Of a stretch of 64,000 nt of DNA, positions 22,960 through 34,300 are shown piece after piece. This DNA is from Canna indica (lineage: Eukaryota; Streptophyta; Magnoliopsida; Zingiberales; Cannaceae). Position 1 is the first letter of the stretch. Each line of letters begins with the position of its first letter. The notes under the pieces are model-generated. The model did not search any database. It was not told the origin of the DNA and saw only the letters and a list, made by a program, of their open reading frames with translations. The stretch is from assembly GCA_034359265.1 (NCBI GenBank), contig CP136891.1, forward strand, positions 83,160,001 through 83,224,000, written 5' to 3'. A program made the position numbers and the translations under genes.

Positions 22960-25690
22960 AAACTATTTTATGTCCTATTTAAAATTTAAATGATGTTATA
23001 GCAATTGGTTGACGACAAGTACTCAAATGGTCAAATTTTTAGTTGAAGGGATCAAAATAAAAAATGTGCGATAGTTAAGAGACTAAATAAAGCTTTTTCT
23101 CTTGTATAAATAATAATTATATTATTTTTAATATATAAATATTATATTAATCAATGATTTATGTCATATGCTTTTGTTAATAAAAAATAATATAAATAAT
23201 ATTTTTATCAATTTATCTTGTCTTATATTATAACGTGAATCTGCGTAGAACAAGATGATTTATGTCATCTAGTGCTATGCAAAAATGAAAAAAAAGAAAA
23301 CTCCTAATTTATTGTGTTGTTTTCTGAACAAGATGATTAATGTCTTTCTTTCTTTTTTTTTGCAATGATTAACACAAGTCAGGTTAATTAATGGATGAAA
23401 TTCGCAATTACGTGCATTGTTTTTTTAGAGAATGAAATAGAATATTTGTACCTAACCTTCTGCTTTTATCTTTTTAAACTTGAATATTATTCATTTATTT
23501 GTCATCGGTGCGTGAATCCAACCTTAAAAACAGCTTCATTCATTGTCAAAACCTTAGAAGTCAACGACCTCATTAAATGCTCCCTTTCTTTTTTCACCAA
23601 TAAAAACTTAATTATTTATCAAACAAAGGTATCATTTTGGAGAAGAAACATCAAAATGAAGGTAGTTTAGGTATATAAAAATACTTTTCTTTTGTTTTCT
23701 TAAACAATGAAAATTTATTCAGATATTTTCAACAAAAAAAAATATATTCAGATATTAACAAATAATGAAAACATTATTTTTGGTTGGTTTTACTACTTTT
23801 ACCCGTTTTCTTTTTTTCAATTGGCAATTACTTTATTGTGTATGCCGAGTTTTAGGAATATAATAATAATAATAATTTAAATTAAACTTCATATCAATAA
23901 ACTTCAACGCGTCGTCGTGAATTTTGTTAAAATAATCTTGTCTCCCACGGTCCCACCGCCGAGCATGTTGGTTGTTCCGCAAGGACTTCAAACAAACGTG
24001 TTCCGTTCCTCGAAAATAATGACGTGGCTTAACATGAAGCGTCTTTAGAAAGTACAGCATCTGTAGATGACTCGGTTCACGTTTAACTAAACAAACCGGC
24101 GGAACAAGTAAACTAAGACAGCGACCATTTGGTCCATCTCGGCCGAATGGCCGTCCATATATTTTTGCGCTTGGCGTCCCCAAAACGCCGATATTTCCAC
24201 GGAATAGAGATGGAGAAGGCGTTTCAGGTAGTGCTTCTTTCGATTCTTACGTGAATGATTAGTACTGTTTTTTGGTGTTCTCTCAGGTATAATTTGAACG
24301 ATTCGAGCCGGTTTGTATTCTGATTGTGTTATCTAGTGATGTTTTCGATTAGGGATTTTTTAATCTCATTCTTTTTGATTGTTGAAGCGGCTTGTTTTCA
24401 CGTTTTCCGTTGTTTGAATTAGTTTTTCTGGCCTTCTATTGTGTTAGCCGATTTCCTTTTTTTTATGTTTATTTTTTTCGTTGGGTTTTTTTTTGTCTGA
24501 GGTTTTAAAATTTGTTGACTGATAAATTTGTTTGGGAAGTTCAAATCCTTATATTTGGTTTTTCAAGGTGTTAGGGTTCTTATTAGCTTATGCTAGTTTC
24601 TCTGTATAAAGAGTTTAGTTCTCTGATATTTTGCCCCCTGCAAGCATGGTTGAAACGTATGCTATTCCGAGTAAAGTAGAATTTGTGGCGAGATTGGGGC
24701 ACTTCATCAGCTCTCTACATGGATTGAATTTATTTTTTTGCCGGTTTTAATGGTTGTGTCGGCTATATTTTCTTACCTTCTCATTCATTGAACTGGGTAT
24801 AAGCTAAATGTTTCAAGTCATTATATACACTGCTAGGATATTAGAATTTTCTGTTTATGGTCTGGTAGTTGTTTTGAAGGTTATTATAAAAGTTTTCCTT
24901 CCAATGAAATCAACTTAGTGAGGTTTTTTGCCACGTTCTAAGGGATGTATGAATATAAATGAGAAGATACAAATCTCTTGTTTTCTGTGGCTAAGAAATT
25001 TCTTGACCTAGATGCAAACATTCTATACTATAATCCCAAAGGTTGTCGTGCAGCAGGATCTGATCATACAGCTGCATTAGAAATATGAAATGTATGTTTG
25101 TAGATCATCTTTAATTTTGCTCTTATTCTAAGTTAGTTCAAAAGTTGAAAGGCTACATTTTTTTGGTAATGAATAGCAAAAAGGATTTATTTAAGACTTG
25201 AAAAATGAAGAAACTAAGTTGGTGTTTGGTTGGATGAAATGAAATTATAGTGAATAGAATAGACAAAGAATAATATTTCATTGTTCGGTTAGCATCAGGA
25301 ATAGATCGTGAATAGCGATGAAAATATAAATTAGTTTTAAAATAATAAAAAATATATTATTAAAATTTCCATAATAGAAATAATCAAAATTAGGCACTAT
25401 TATTAAAAACACAAACAATTGATTTCTTTCTAAGTTAACAATACAACATATATATTAATTAATTTTTGATATGTTTGATTAATGTAATTATGATGAATCT
25501 TGAAGGGTGGGATTGAAAAAAAATCATTATGAATAGATGGAGAATACTACAGTTGGTGTTGAGATAAGGAATAGTATTATCCATCTATTAGGAATGGAGA
25601 ATATGTGGACCATTAGAAATACTATTCTATTCCATTTTTGTCCTATTCAATCTAACCAAACACTCCTTAAGCGAGGTAGGAGAGGATAAA
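22960..25690 (+). repeat. Dioxygenase-side copy of the segmental duplication
   Basis: This is the counterpart of 6255-7985, in direct orientation and about 16.7 kb away. It contains the probable promoter, exon 1 and the start of intron 1 of the acireductone dioxygenase gene, and is interrupted by a MITE at 25218-25667. Similarity resumes for about 30 bp after the MITE (TAAGC.AGGTA...AAAGAATG) and then stops. Confidence 0.8.
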
Positions 25691-28600
25691 TCAAACAAAG
25701 AATGCATTTTAGTGAAGTATCTTTTGTTCAGCTAACCTTTATTGAATAGCAAGTTTTTTGAAGTGTTGGTGAGTTGGTCACCTTACTTCGTTTGATAATT
25801 TGTTAGCAAATAGCATTCTTAACTTAATTTCTAATAACTTCTTACCATCAAGTACATATGTTCATTTAGTTTTAGATAGTAATTCTGGTTTCATGTTCTA
25901 ACCTGTACATAACTACCCTGTCCAATCTATTTGCTACAGGATGGAAAAGCTGAAGTTATCCAAGCTTGGTATATGGATGACAGCGATGAAGATCAGAGAC
26001 TTCCACATCACTGTGAACCAAAGGAATTTGTTTCATTTGACAAACTTGATGGTTTTATATTTATCTTTAATATATTTATTTATGTTTATTCAATTTTTTC
26101 ATGATCTGATATCTAGGTTAGTGAACTTGCTTCTTCTTTTTTTCCTTTTAGAACTGGGAATAGTTAGTTGGCGACTTAATCCTGATGACTATGAGAATGA
26201 TGAGGGCTTGAAAAAGATCCGTGAAGCCAGGGGATATTCATACGTGGTTTAGATCTGTTCCTTTTATTTGTCAATTTTATGAACTTTAAGTTTATTTTGT
26301 ATAGGAGTATGAGATGAATCTTTGAATTGACAAACCTTTTTCAGGATATATGTGATGTGTGTCCTGAGAAGTTGCCAAATTATGAGGCTAAGCTAAAGGA
26401 TTTCTTTGAAGAGCACCTACATACTGATGAAGAAATACGTTATTGCCTTGAAGGCAGTGGTAGGATGACTAAACCATGGCATTTTAATGATTTTTTGGCC
26501 AGTGGTGCTTGACTGCTATGTGTTGTACTCTAAGCTGTTGTTTTTGTTTACTATGTTCAGGATATTTTGATGTGAGAGACAAAAATGATCGCTGGATAAG
26601 GATAGCAGTGAAGAAAGGCGGCATGATTGTCTTACCCGCTGGAATCTATCATCGATTTACACTTGATACAGACAACTATATTAAGGTAAGTGCATTATGT
26701 TTATTCTCCATGTGCACCATAATTTATAGTGTGGAGATGATGTTTTTATATATAGCCTTAATTTGATAAATGCTATGTGTATAATGCTTTTCGTTCTCAT
26801 AGTCAAGGGCGCATGATCTGTACGTCATTGTTAATGGATAATTTGTTTAATTATCGTGGACATCGCTTAAATGGAGTCAGGGGCGGAGCCACACTAGCCC
26901 CAAGGGGGCACTGCACCCTCTGAAATTTGTTTTTAATTAAATATTAAAAATAATATGATAATTTTTAAAATAATATATGATTAAACTGTATAAGTATTAT
27001 TATCAAGTCCAAGATTGTTATGTTAATATAGTTATAGCTTAATAATTAGTTGCTTGAGTGTCTTTTATATAGTTCTTTGGTTTGAACCATATCTCTTGTG
27101 TTTTATATGCATTATTTTCTTTTGTTTTTGTAATGGTTGAATATAAATCCATTTTTTTCAAAAAAAAAGTTGAAATCCTTCTCCATTATTTTTTTTTACC
27201 TCTAAAGCTATGGAATTTTATTAAGTTGTGATGGGATTTGTAAATGAATTTTTCAATATTAATTTGCTCATCAATTACTCGAGGAAATTTTTGAAAACTA
27301 AATAGAAGAATATCTTGTGATTTTTATCATGATTGTGAATTTTATTTAATTGAGAACCCAAAATCTGAAAGAATAATAATGAATTTACTAATAATCTATA
27401 TTAATTATATACATCTTCACGGTGATTGAGATTTATTTTTTGCAACATTAATTATGTATTCGGTTAGTTTTTTTGGATGATGTAATATCTGCACCAAGGA
27501 CAACTATTTTTTAGCATGGACTTGCAATTTTGTTAATCTCTTAGTTTTTTTCATATGGTATGCCTTATAAAGTAAGCCTTTGAGGTGGGCAAGGCAACAC
27601 CTGTTTTACTATAAGCCAGCTTTGGGCTTTGGGAAATTGAGATGAAAGAGTTCTCTTTTAAAAGGATAAATGCTTTAATTATTTTTATTTTAAAGACTTC
27701 TATAATATTGTTTAAATATAAAAATATGTGACAAAATTTGTACTAATTATAAGTTGTGATTTTAATTAAAAATATAAAGTTAGACAATTATATTAATATT
27801 TATTTGATTTTTTTATTGTTCTAAAATGCCCCCCCTAGTTAAATTTGTGCCTCTGCCACTAAATGAAGTTAATCTATGTTGTTATATGTGCCAGTATATT
27901 ATGCAGTTGCACAACCAATCAGGACTCATTTGACATGGGGATTTGACCAATGTTTATTGCCAGTAATTTCTATTCAAAGATGAGTTTTTGTGTTAGATAC
28001 AAGTTTGACTAGCTAGGCTTTGTTATTTGTTGGGTTGCTAGCCCCGCTGGTTGACATGAAAGTTAGTACTAACAAGGAGTGATAGACTCATAAGTGTGTA
28101 CTAAAAAAAAGCTTTTCTTGTATATTTTGCATATCTAGTCCCGTCATTATTGTTATGATCATGTTTGTCCTATACCAAGTGAGATGTCATTACCACACAA
28201 ATGTGCTAATTGTGTGGCGTATTTCAATTTTCAATTGAGCTAACGCAAATTTAGGGTGATAATTTTCATCAATTTTCTTCTTTTTATGGTTCTTGTGCAT
28301 TTTTTAGATTATTCTCTTGTCTTTTGTATGGCTTATGATGTTTCACTTTAGCTCAAAAGGAATGCAATAGCACCGTTTATTTCTATATGCATTAAATTAT
28401 AATTCAGTTATTGGATTTATATTTTTTGTTTTTACATATCTAGTTAAATGAGTCATCTGACTGTTGTAGTAATACAATGAGTATTGTAACAAGTCTGGTG
28501 CTTAAAAGAATTGACAGATCTCCCCCTTTTGCCTATTACTGCTAATGAAAGTCTCATCCAAAATCTGAGATATGGACTTTTTGCGTGTTATTAATATTTT

Positions 28601-28909
28601 GTATCCAGATCTTGATAATGTTCTTCCAATATATTCTTTTTAATATTCTTGTCCAAAAATTTGAAGTTTAATATGGTCAAATATTTTTATGCAGGCAATG
28701 CGACTCTTTGTTGGTGAGCCAGTTTGGACTCCCCACAATCGCCCCGTTGATCATCTCCCTGCTAGGTTACCATTATTTTAATCACTTTGCTTGTTGTTTC
28801 ATATCCTTTCATTTCTGTTCTCTTACAGGATTGACATTTTTGCAGGAAAGCCTATCTTGCAGCTTTTGTTGAGAATGATGTCGGTGGCCATGCTGTTGAA
28901 GCTCGTTGA
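24210..28909 (+). CDS. ARD: Acireductone dioxygenase (methionine salvage pathway)
   Basis: This enzyme oxidises acireductone (1,2-dihydroxy-3-keto-5-methylthiopentene). With bound Fe2+ it gives formate plus the keto acid that is turned back into methionine. Seven exons join in frame: 24210-24227, 25940-26051, 26152-26246, 26345-26459, 26561-26685, 28695-28765, 28846-28909; all introns are GT-AG and the product is 199 residues, the usual plant length. It is a cupin: metal ligands are His99, His101 and Glu105 in EEHLHTDEE and His144 in AGIYHRF. Other family text is [39 protein letters not shown] and [14 protein letters not shown]. The start MEKAFQDGKAE uses a tiny 18-bp first exon. Intron 1 carries a Tourist-like MITE and intron 5 a 1-kb hAT-like element. 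It should be cytosolic or nuclear. Genes of this family often respond to ethylene, but nothing here shows that. Confidence 0.95.
25218..25667. mobile_element. Tourist-like MITE (PIF/Harbinger), 450 bp, in ARD intron 1
   Basis: The ends are GTTGGTGTTTGGTTGGAT and, on the complement, AGGAGTGTTTGGTTAGAT, with a TAA target duplication on both sides (25215-25217 and 25668-25670). The other copy of the duplicated segment has the unoccupied site with a single TAA at 7966-7968, which directly proves an insertion. It is AT-rich inside and non-coding. Confidence 0.9.
26878..27860. mobile_element. hAT-like non-coding element, about 983 bp, in ARD intron 5
   Basis: The left end reads CAGGGGCGGAGCCACACTAG and the right end, on the complement, AGTGGCAGAGGCACAAATTT followed by AACTAGGGGGG. 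Flanks AAATGGAGT (26869-26877) and AAATGAAGT (27861-27869) form an 8-9 bp target duplication with one mismatch. GGGGCGGAGCCA ends recur in plant repeats. No transposase frame is present. It accounts for about half of the 2-kb intron. Confidence 0.65.
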
Positions 28910-31340
28910 TGGCAAACTCCAAACGGAACCACAAATCCGCTAATAAATCTGTTCCAACAAATAATACCTTTTAGTAGTCACTGCATGTTATGGAACTCGT
29001 TCTATTGATGTGAACTGCCTTGTCTCCACATGTTAATATAATGTTTGCGACTATCTAATGTGAAGTAATGTCATGTTTGTTGGATATGGTTTGGGTTCTA
29101 TAAGAGAACATAAAGCCTTTTATCCTAGTTTTATTTATTGGAATATTGGTTCTTTTTTCAATAATGTTTGTTGTTTATGCATTGATGTTAGATAGATCAA
29201 ATTTTGAATTCTATTTATATTATTAATTTTTCTTTGTCTATAATTTATCTTGACTGGATTATTGTATATGCTCAAGTTAAGAATAACATTTTTGGGGTAA
29301 AATAATTGAAAATTGTTCAAATTCTGTCTTTAAATCTCACCTTGGCTTTTACTGGCCCCTTTGTTGGAAAAAAAAAGAGAAAGATAAATAGGAAGAAAGA
29401 TGAATTGTCTATTTGAGAGGACAGAAGAAAAACAAAAGGAAAATGAGCTAATATAGATGGTTTATTTTTTGTTTTATTTCATTTTTGAGTGAAACTATAG
29501 AATAGTCTTTTTTTCCCCCTTCTAAGTAAAGAAATGAAAGATTATCTTTTAAATTTTCTTTTCCTTCTACCTTTTCTTTCCCATTAATCTTTGTACTTTT
29601 AACATATTTGACGAAGGAAAATTTGGGATTGGAGAAATGGAAAGAATCTAACGCAGCTGCTTATAAGTTGAAGAAAAACAATCACATTGTGATGAAATTC
29701 CACACCATCTCAAAATGCCTCGTGTTCATCTATGACACAAGACTAAGAACATTCAAGAAAACAAGAAAACTATGATGTTACCCAACATATAAATGCTACT
29801 AAAATATATATGATTTTGCTATGTTTTGAATTCTTGCAGTTATGATTGAATTGATCTTAAAGAGTATCATGTGAAGAAAATGGTGAAAAGTTACAAACTT
29901 ACGGAGGGAATCTTGCTCAAAATTATCGAGTATTAGTCAAAGACAAGAAGTGCTTATTTGCTTCATATGATAGAGGGGATAGGATAAGATATAAATTTTT
30001 ATTTATTATTTATTTAATACATGAATTAGAATAAAATGATATTAAAATAATATAAAATTAATATTATATCTAATAAATTTTATATTTTAAACTTCTATTC
30101 ATTTTCATCTTTCATTTGTTATTCAATCAAATGAATTAGACGATGTACAAGAACTATTTGCCATTACGAGGGATACTGAAAACTCAATCGTTGATTCGCT
30201 GATGCGAGATGGACTGATGGGGAAGGCAACTTCAATTCATGAATATTCGATTGACTAATAATACTTATGCTCAACTCCTTCAAAAATTTCATGAAGATGA
30301 AACTGAAACACCTTCGACGAATGAGATGAAAGGAAACATGACAATTTTTACCAAAACCTCCTTATGCTCCTTGCATTGCTGATTGTGCTTCGGCAAATGC
30401 AAAGATATCATTATCAAATTGCTCTGGTCTACTACAGAACAATATCGATCGTAGAAAATATTTTTGAGAACTAAATATTTTTGGTTGGAAATTAAAATCT
30501 CAAGAAATATTGAGATTTAAAGAAAATATATTATTTTTAAAATAAAAAATTAAATTTTATTTTGAAATAAAAATATCATGTATATTGAAATAAATTCAAA
30601 ATTATTTATCTCATTAATAACTTTAAAGATGTCATGCATCCATCATTGTATCGGGGAAATAATATTTATGTGTTTTTTATTAATTTTATTTGTGATGGGA
30701 AAATTTAATTTAATTTTAAGGATTTTTTTGTTAATTTTTTTATATTATTATGTTAAAATTAATTATTTAAGTATAGTTTTATAATATTAAAATGAAAAGT
30801 GTGTAAAATTAAATTTAAGTATTGAATTACTAATATTTGACTGCGTTGTCCGGAGCCAAAATAGACATACAAGATTTTGAAATCTGACCTTATCTGGTCA
30901 TCTGATACAAAATGTAAATAAATAATTTTTTAATACTATTTTTAAAAAATTAATGTATTAAATAAATAAAAAATAAAAAATCATATATTATGTTATTCTA
31001 ATACAACTTCTCTTTTTAAGAAAAACAATGTTGGAGGTCATTTTCGTCGTTAGGGGATAACAAGATAGGAGGGAGATGATGATGAACAGGAGGGAACACC
31101 ATCTCCGAGTTCATTCTCCTCATCAGATCGTGGAGGGAGAATAAGAGCAGAAAGAAAGATTTCCTCCGGCCTCTTCGCTGGAGGGGGCGGGAGGAAGCGT
31201 CGCACGCACGGAGATGAAGATATGACATTATGCTTTAAGATTGGTGCTAGAATAAAAAAAAGGTGCTGAGGTGTATTGGGTCTAACAAGTTTTCTTTCCC
31301 TCTTTTCATTTTTTATCTTCTTTCTTCGATTTGGATCCAA
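28910..31340. other. Intergenic DNA between ARD and the phosphatase-kinase gene
   Basis: The first few hundred bases must include the ARD 3' untranslated region. A block at about 30150-30250 reads forward as ELFAITRDTENSIVDSLMRD and more before a stop. It may be a gene or transposon scrap, but I do not recognise it. 30480-31010 is AT-rich. The promoter and 5' leader of the next gene should lie in about 31000-31340. No RNA gene was seen. Confidence 0.4.
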
Positions 31341-34300
31341 ATGTTCATGGAAGTAGAATCCTTCTTTTTCTTTGGATTGCTCCTCCTCGTCGTCTCGATT
31401 CCGCCCAGCTCCGGTGAATCCCTCACATGCCTCGCTGTTTATAGGGAGGGCGGCGCCTCCGCCGTCTTCCAGTCGCCCAAGTGCCCGCGATGGACCCTCC
31501 TCGCGGAGGACCTTGGTCGACCGCCGCCCAATTGCCAGGCGGCGTTGCACCAGGGCCGCCGCCGCTCCCAGGAGGATCGCATCGTTTGCGCTCTTGGCAT
31601 GCGGATCCCCTTCGTTGGTACGCGATTGCTTCGTGCCAGGCATTTCTTTGGATTTTGTTACATTTTTTTTCCAGTCTGTTAGCTGGGGATACATGTTTCC
31701 TGATGTGAATAATTGTCAACTTGTTGAAAAAAATAAGGTAGGCTATATATCCCACTAAATTTGGTGCAGATTGTTAAGACCTTTTCGTTGCTAAGGGTAG
31801 TGTGCTTAGACAGGTGTCCCAATATTCAATATCTCATATACTTGTCTCTGTTTTATTTTTATAAGAATTGATGAATTGAACCAAAAAAATAAGTATAACG
31901 GATGAAGTTTGTGATCATAATAATGACTTGTTTTTTCATCTATAATAGAAGTGAAATAACAGAAAACTTTTGGTTGGTATAGTGAACTCTTATAATTATA
32001 AGAAATACATAAACATCAAAATTGGAAGTCGATAACATAATGATATTTAGACTGTCACTATACTGTTTAAAACAATAGCAAAACCTATAATGATATTTAG
32101 ACTGTCACTATACTGTTTAAAACAAGAGCAAAACTTATACTTCCTCTGTGCAGAATTACTATGAATGTATTTACAACATGAGCTCAAATTGAATTTAGTG
32201 AAAATTTTAAAGAAGTTACCTTATCATTCGAATATTTAATCTAGTTTATTTTTAATGGATAGGTATAACGGGAATCAAGGAGCTTGATGTTGGACTTGTA
32301 GCTATTTTTGATGGACATAATGGGCTGGAGGCTAGTGATATGGCTTCGAAACTTTTGGTGGAATACTTTATTGTTCACCTTTATTTTCTTTTGGATGGGA
32401 TATATTCGGCAATTCTAAAAAAGTCTAACGATAAGTTGATATATGGAGAAAACAGCCTGGTTTTTGAATATGTTAATCCTGAGAAAATGCAGAACTGGCA
32501 TTATCCAGATCCAGAGAGGTACTTCCTTTACATACTCATGTATTTCTTCTATTTCTCATAATGTATGGAGTATGTGATTTTTAATAATATAAGATTGGAA
32601 TATTTTACTACTCTCATGCTGTGTTTCTTTGCTCGTCCTTTCAACCTGTTGGGAGGGTATTTTGATCTTTCACTTTTCTTGTGGCTTATCCTTCTTCTGA
32701 AATTAAAGCTATCATGTTGGATTTTCAATGTTGCTGTGCTGACTGACACACAATGAACACATTGTAGGAAGATATCCTTACACTATCCCGACCTTAAATA
32801 GTTGCGGTGTTTGTTCCCTAATACTATGCATATGGCAACTTATCTCACCATTTATTTAAAGATTTGTCCGAAAGATGACTTTCTTGATTCTTGATGCATG
32901 CAAACGCGACCTTCATTTATCACTTTAGTGCTTAGGTAGCAGCAGCATTCATTTTTGATTGTATCACTCTTACTATTTTGTCCTCTCCTATGCCACTTAT
33001 TTGGTAGGAAAATGAACAAAAAAGTTTCAGCGACCTGCTTATTGTCTTCTATAAGAAAATGCATATATATATTTTTTTCATGCAGTTAATCTCCTTGTTC
33101 TCCTTTTAATTTTCGTTTTATCAATCAATCACTTCCATTTTGTTGGTATCTCATGAAGCCTCTTAGCAGTAACTAAGAATGATGTAGTTATGACTTATGA
33201 TCTGTATAAAACATAAGGATGGCCATGAAACTCCAGCGAGTGCAAGTTTGGGGTGGGTAAATGTATGCAACCTTCCCCTTGCAAGTAGAGGTAGTTCTTC
33301 TAAGTCTATGCTTGTGAAGAGTGTGTTCTCTTTACTATCAGCATAATAGTGGTTGCTATTATTATTTGGAAGTATTTCAGTTGCGGGGACATGGGGCATC
33401 CGAGCTGCCCTTTTCAATTATTTGCACTAGCATGCAGACAGTACACTTATGTCAACGCTTGGAACATCTTGGTAAGTGTGAAGCAAAGGCAAAAAGAAGA
33501 AACTGAGGTGAAAACACCATAGAATAAAAACCTTCCTCTGTTCTATAGCACCCCAGCAATCATATCTTTTCTCCACTGGCCTCCATTTGATCCTCCAAGT
33601 TACAACATCAGGAACGATATAAATTATTCTGAGCTGCTATTACTTATTATTAACAGGAAACATGGTGAGGGAACCCTTACCAATTTTAACTTATATTATA
33701 CAGTTTGTCAGCTTGGATCACTGTGCACATAAAGGACAGTTTGGTCTGTTGTAATTCATGTCTAGTCAGCTGATGATTTCTACACAATCCAGTTTCTAAA
33801 ATTTCCCCAAACTCCTTTTTGCTTGCCTATTTTGTCTCTGTAACAGGAAGTTGCCATTGTTGTAATATAGCTTGAATGTTACTTTTTACAAAATAATATT
33901 CTCCTTGACTACTGTTTTCGAGTTGCAGTTTACTACTGTTTTCAAGTTAAATCATGTTATCAGAAAATTCAGGTCCAACTGGATACCAACAAAATTATTT
34001 GACCGGGCTTTTCATATGGAAATACTAAAGGAATCATTGTTGAGGACGATTCAGGATATTGATGCTACATTTACCAAGGAAAGTATAGTTCTGAAATGCT
34101 GTTTGTAACTCATAAGTGCTGCTTCCTGTACACTAAAGTGAGACCCTTGCCCAACTTTTTCAGGAAGCCTTTCGGAAAAACCTTGAGGCTGGTTCTACTG
34201 CTGTTGTTGTTTTGATAGTTGATGGCGACATATTAGCTGCTAATGTTGGTGACTCTAAAGCTCTGTTATGTACGGAGGATTTACGTCATAATAATCGAAG

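Noticed and set aside
23833..24183. 116-codon minus frame just upstream of ARD
   Set aside because: It overlaps the ARD promoter, has no recognisable domain, and is absent from the paralogous copy at 7.1 kb.
31050..31694. 214-codon frame on the minus strand
   Set aside because: It is antisense to exon 1 and the promoter of the phosphatase-kinase gene, with low-complexity text and no family resemblance.
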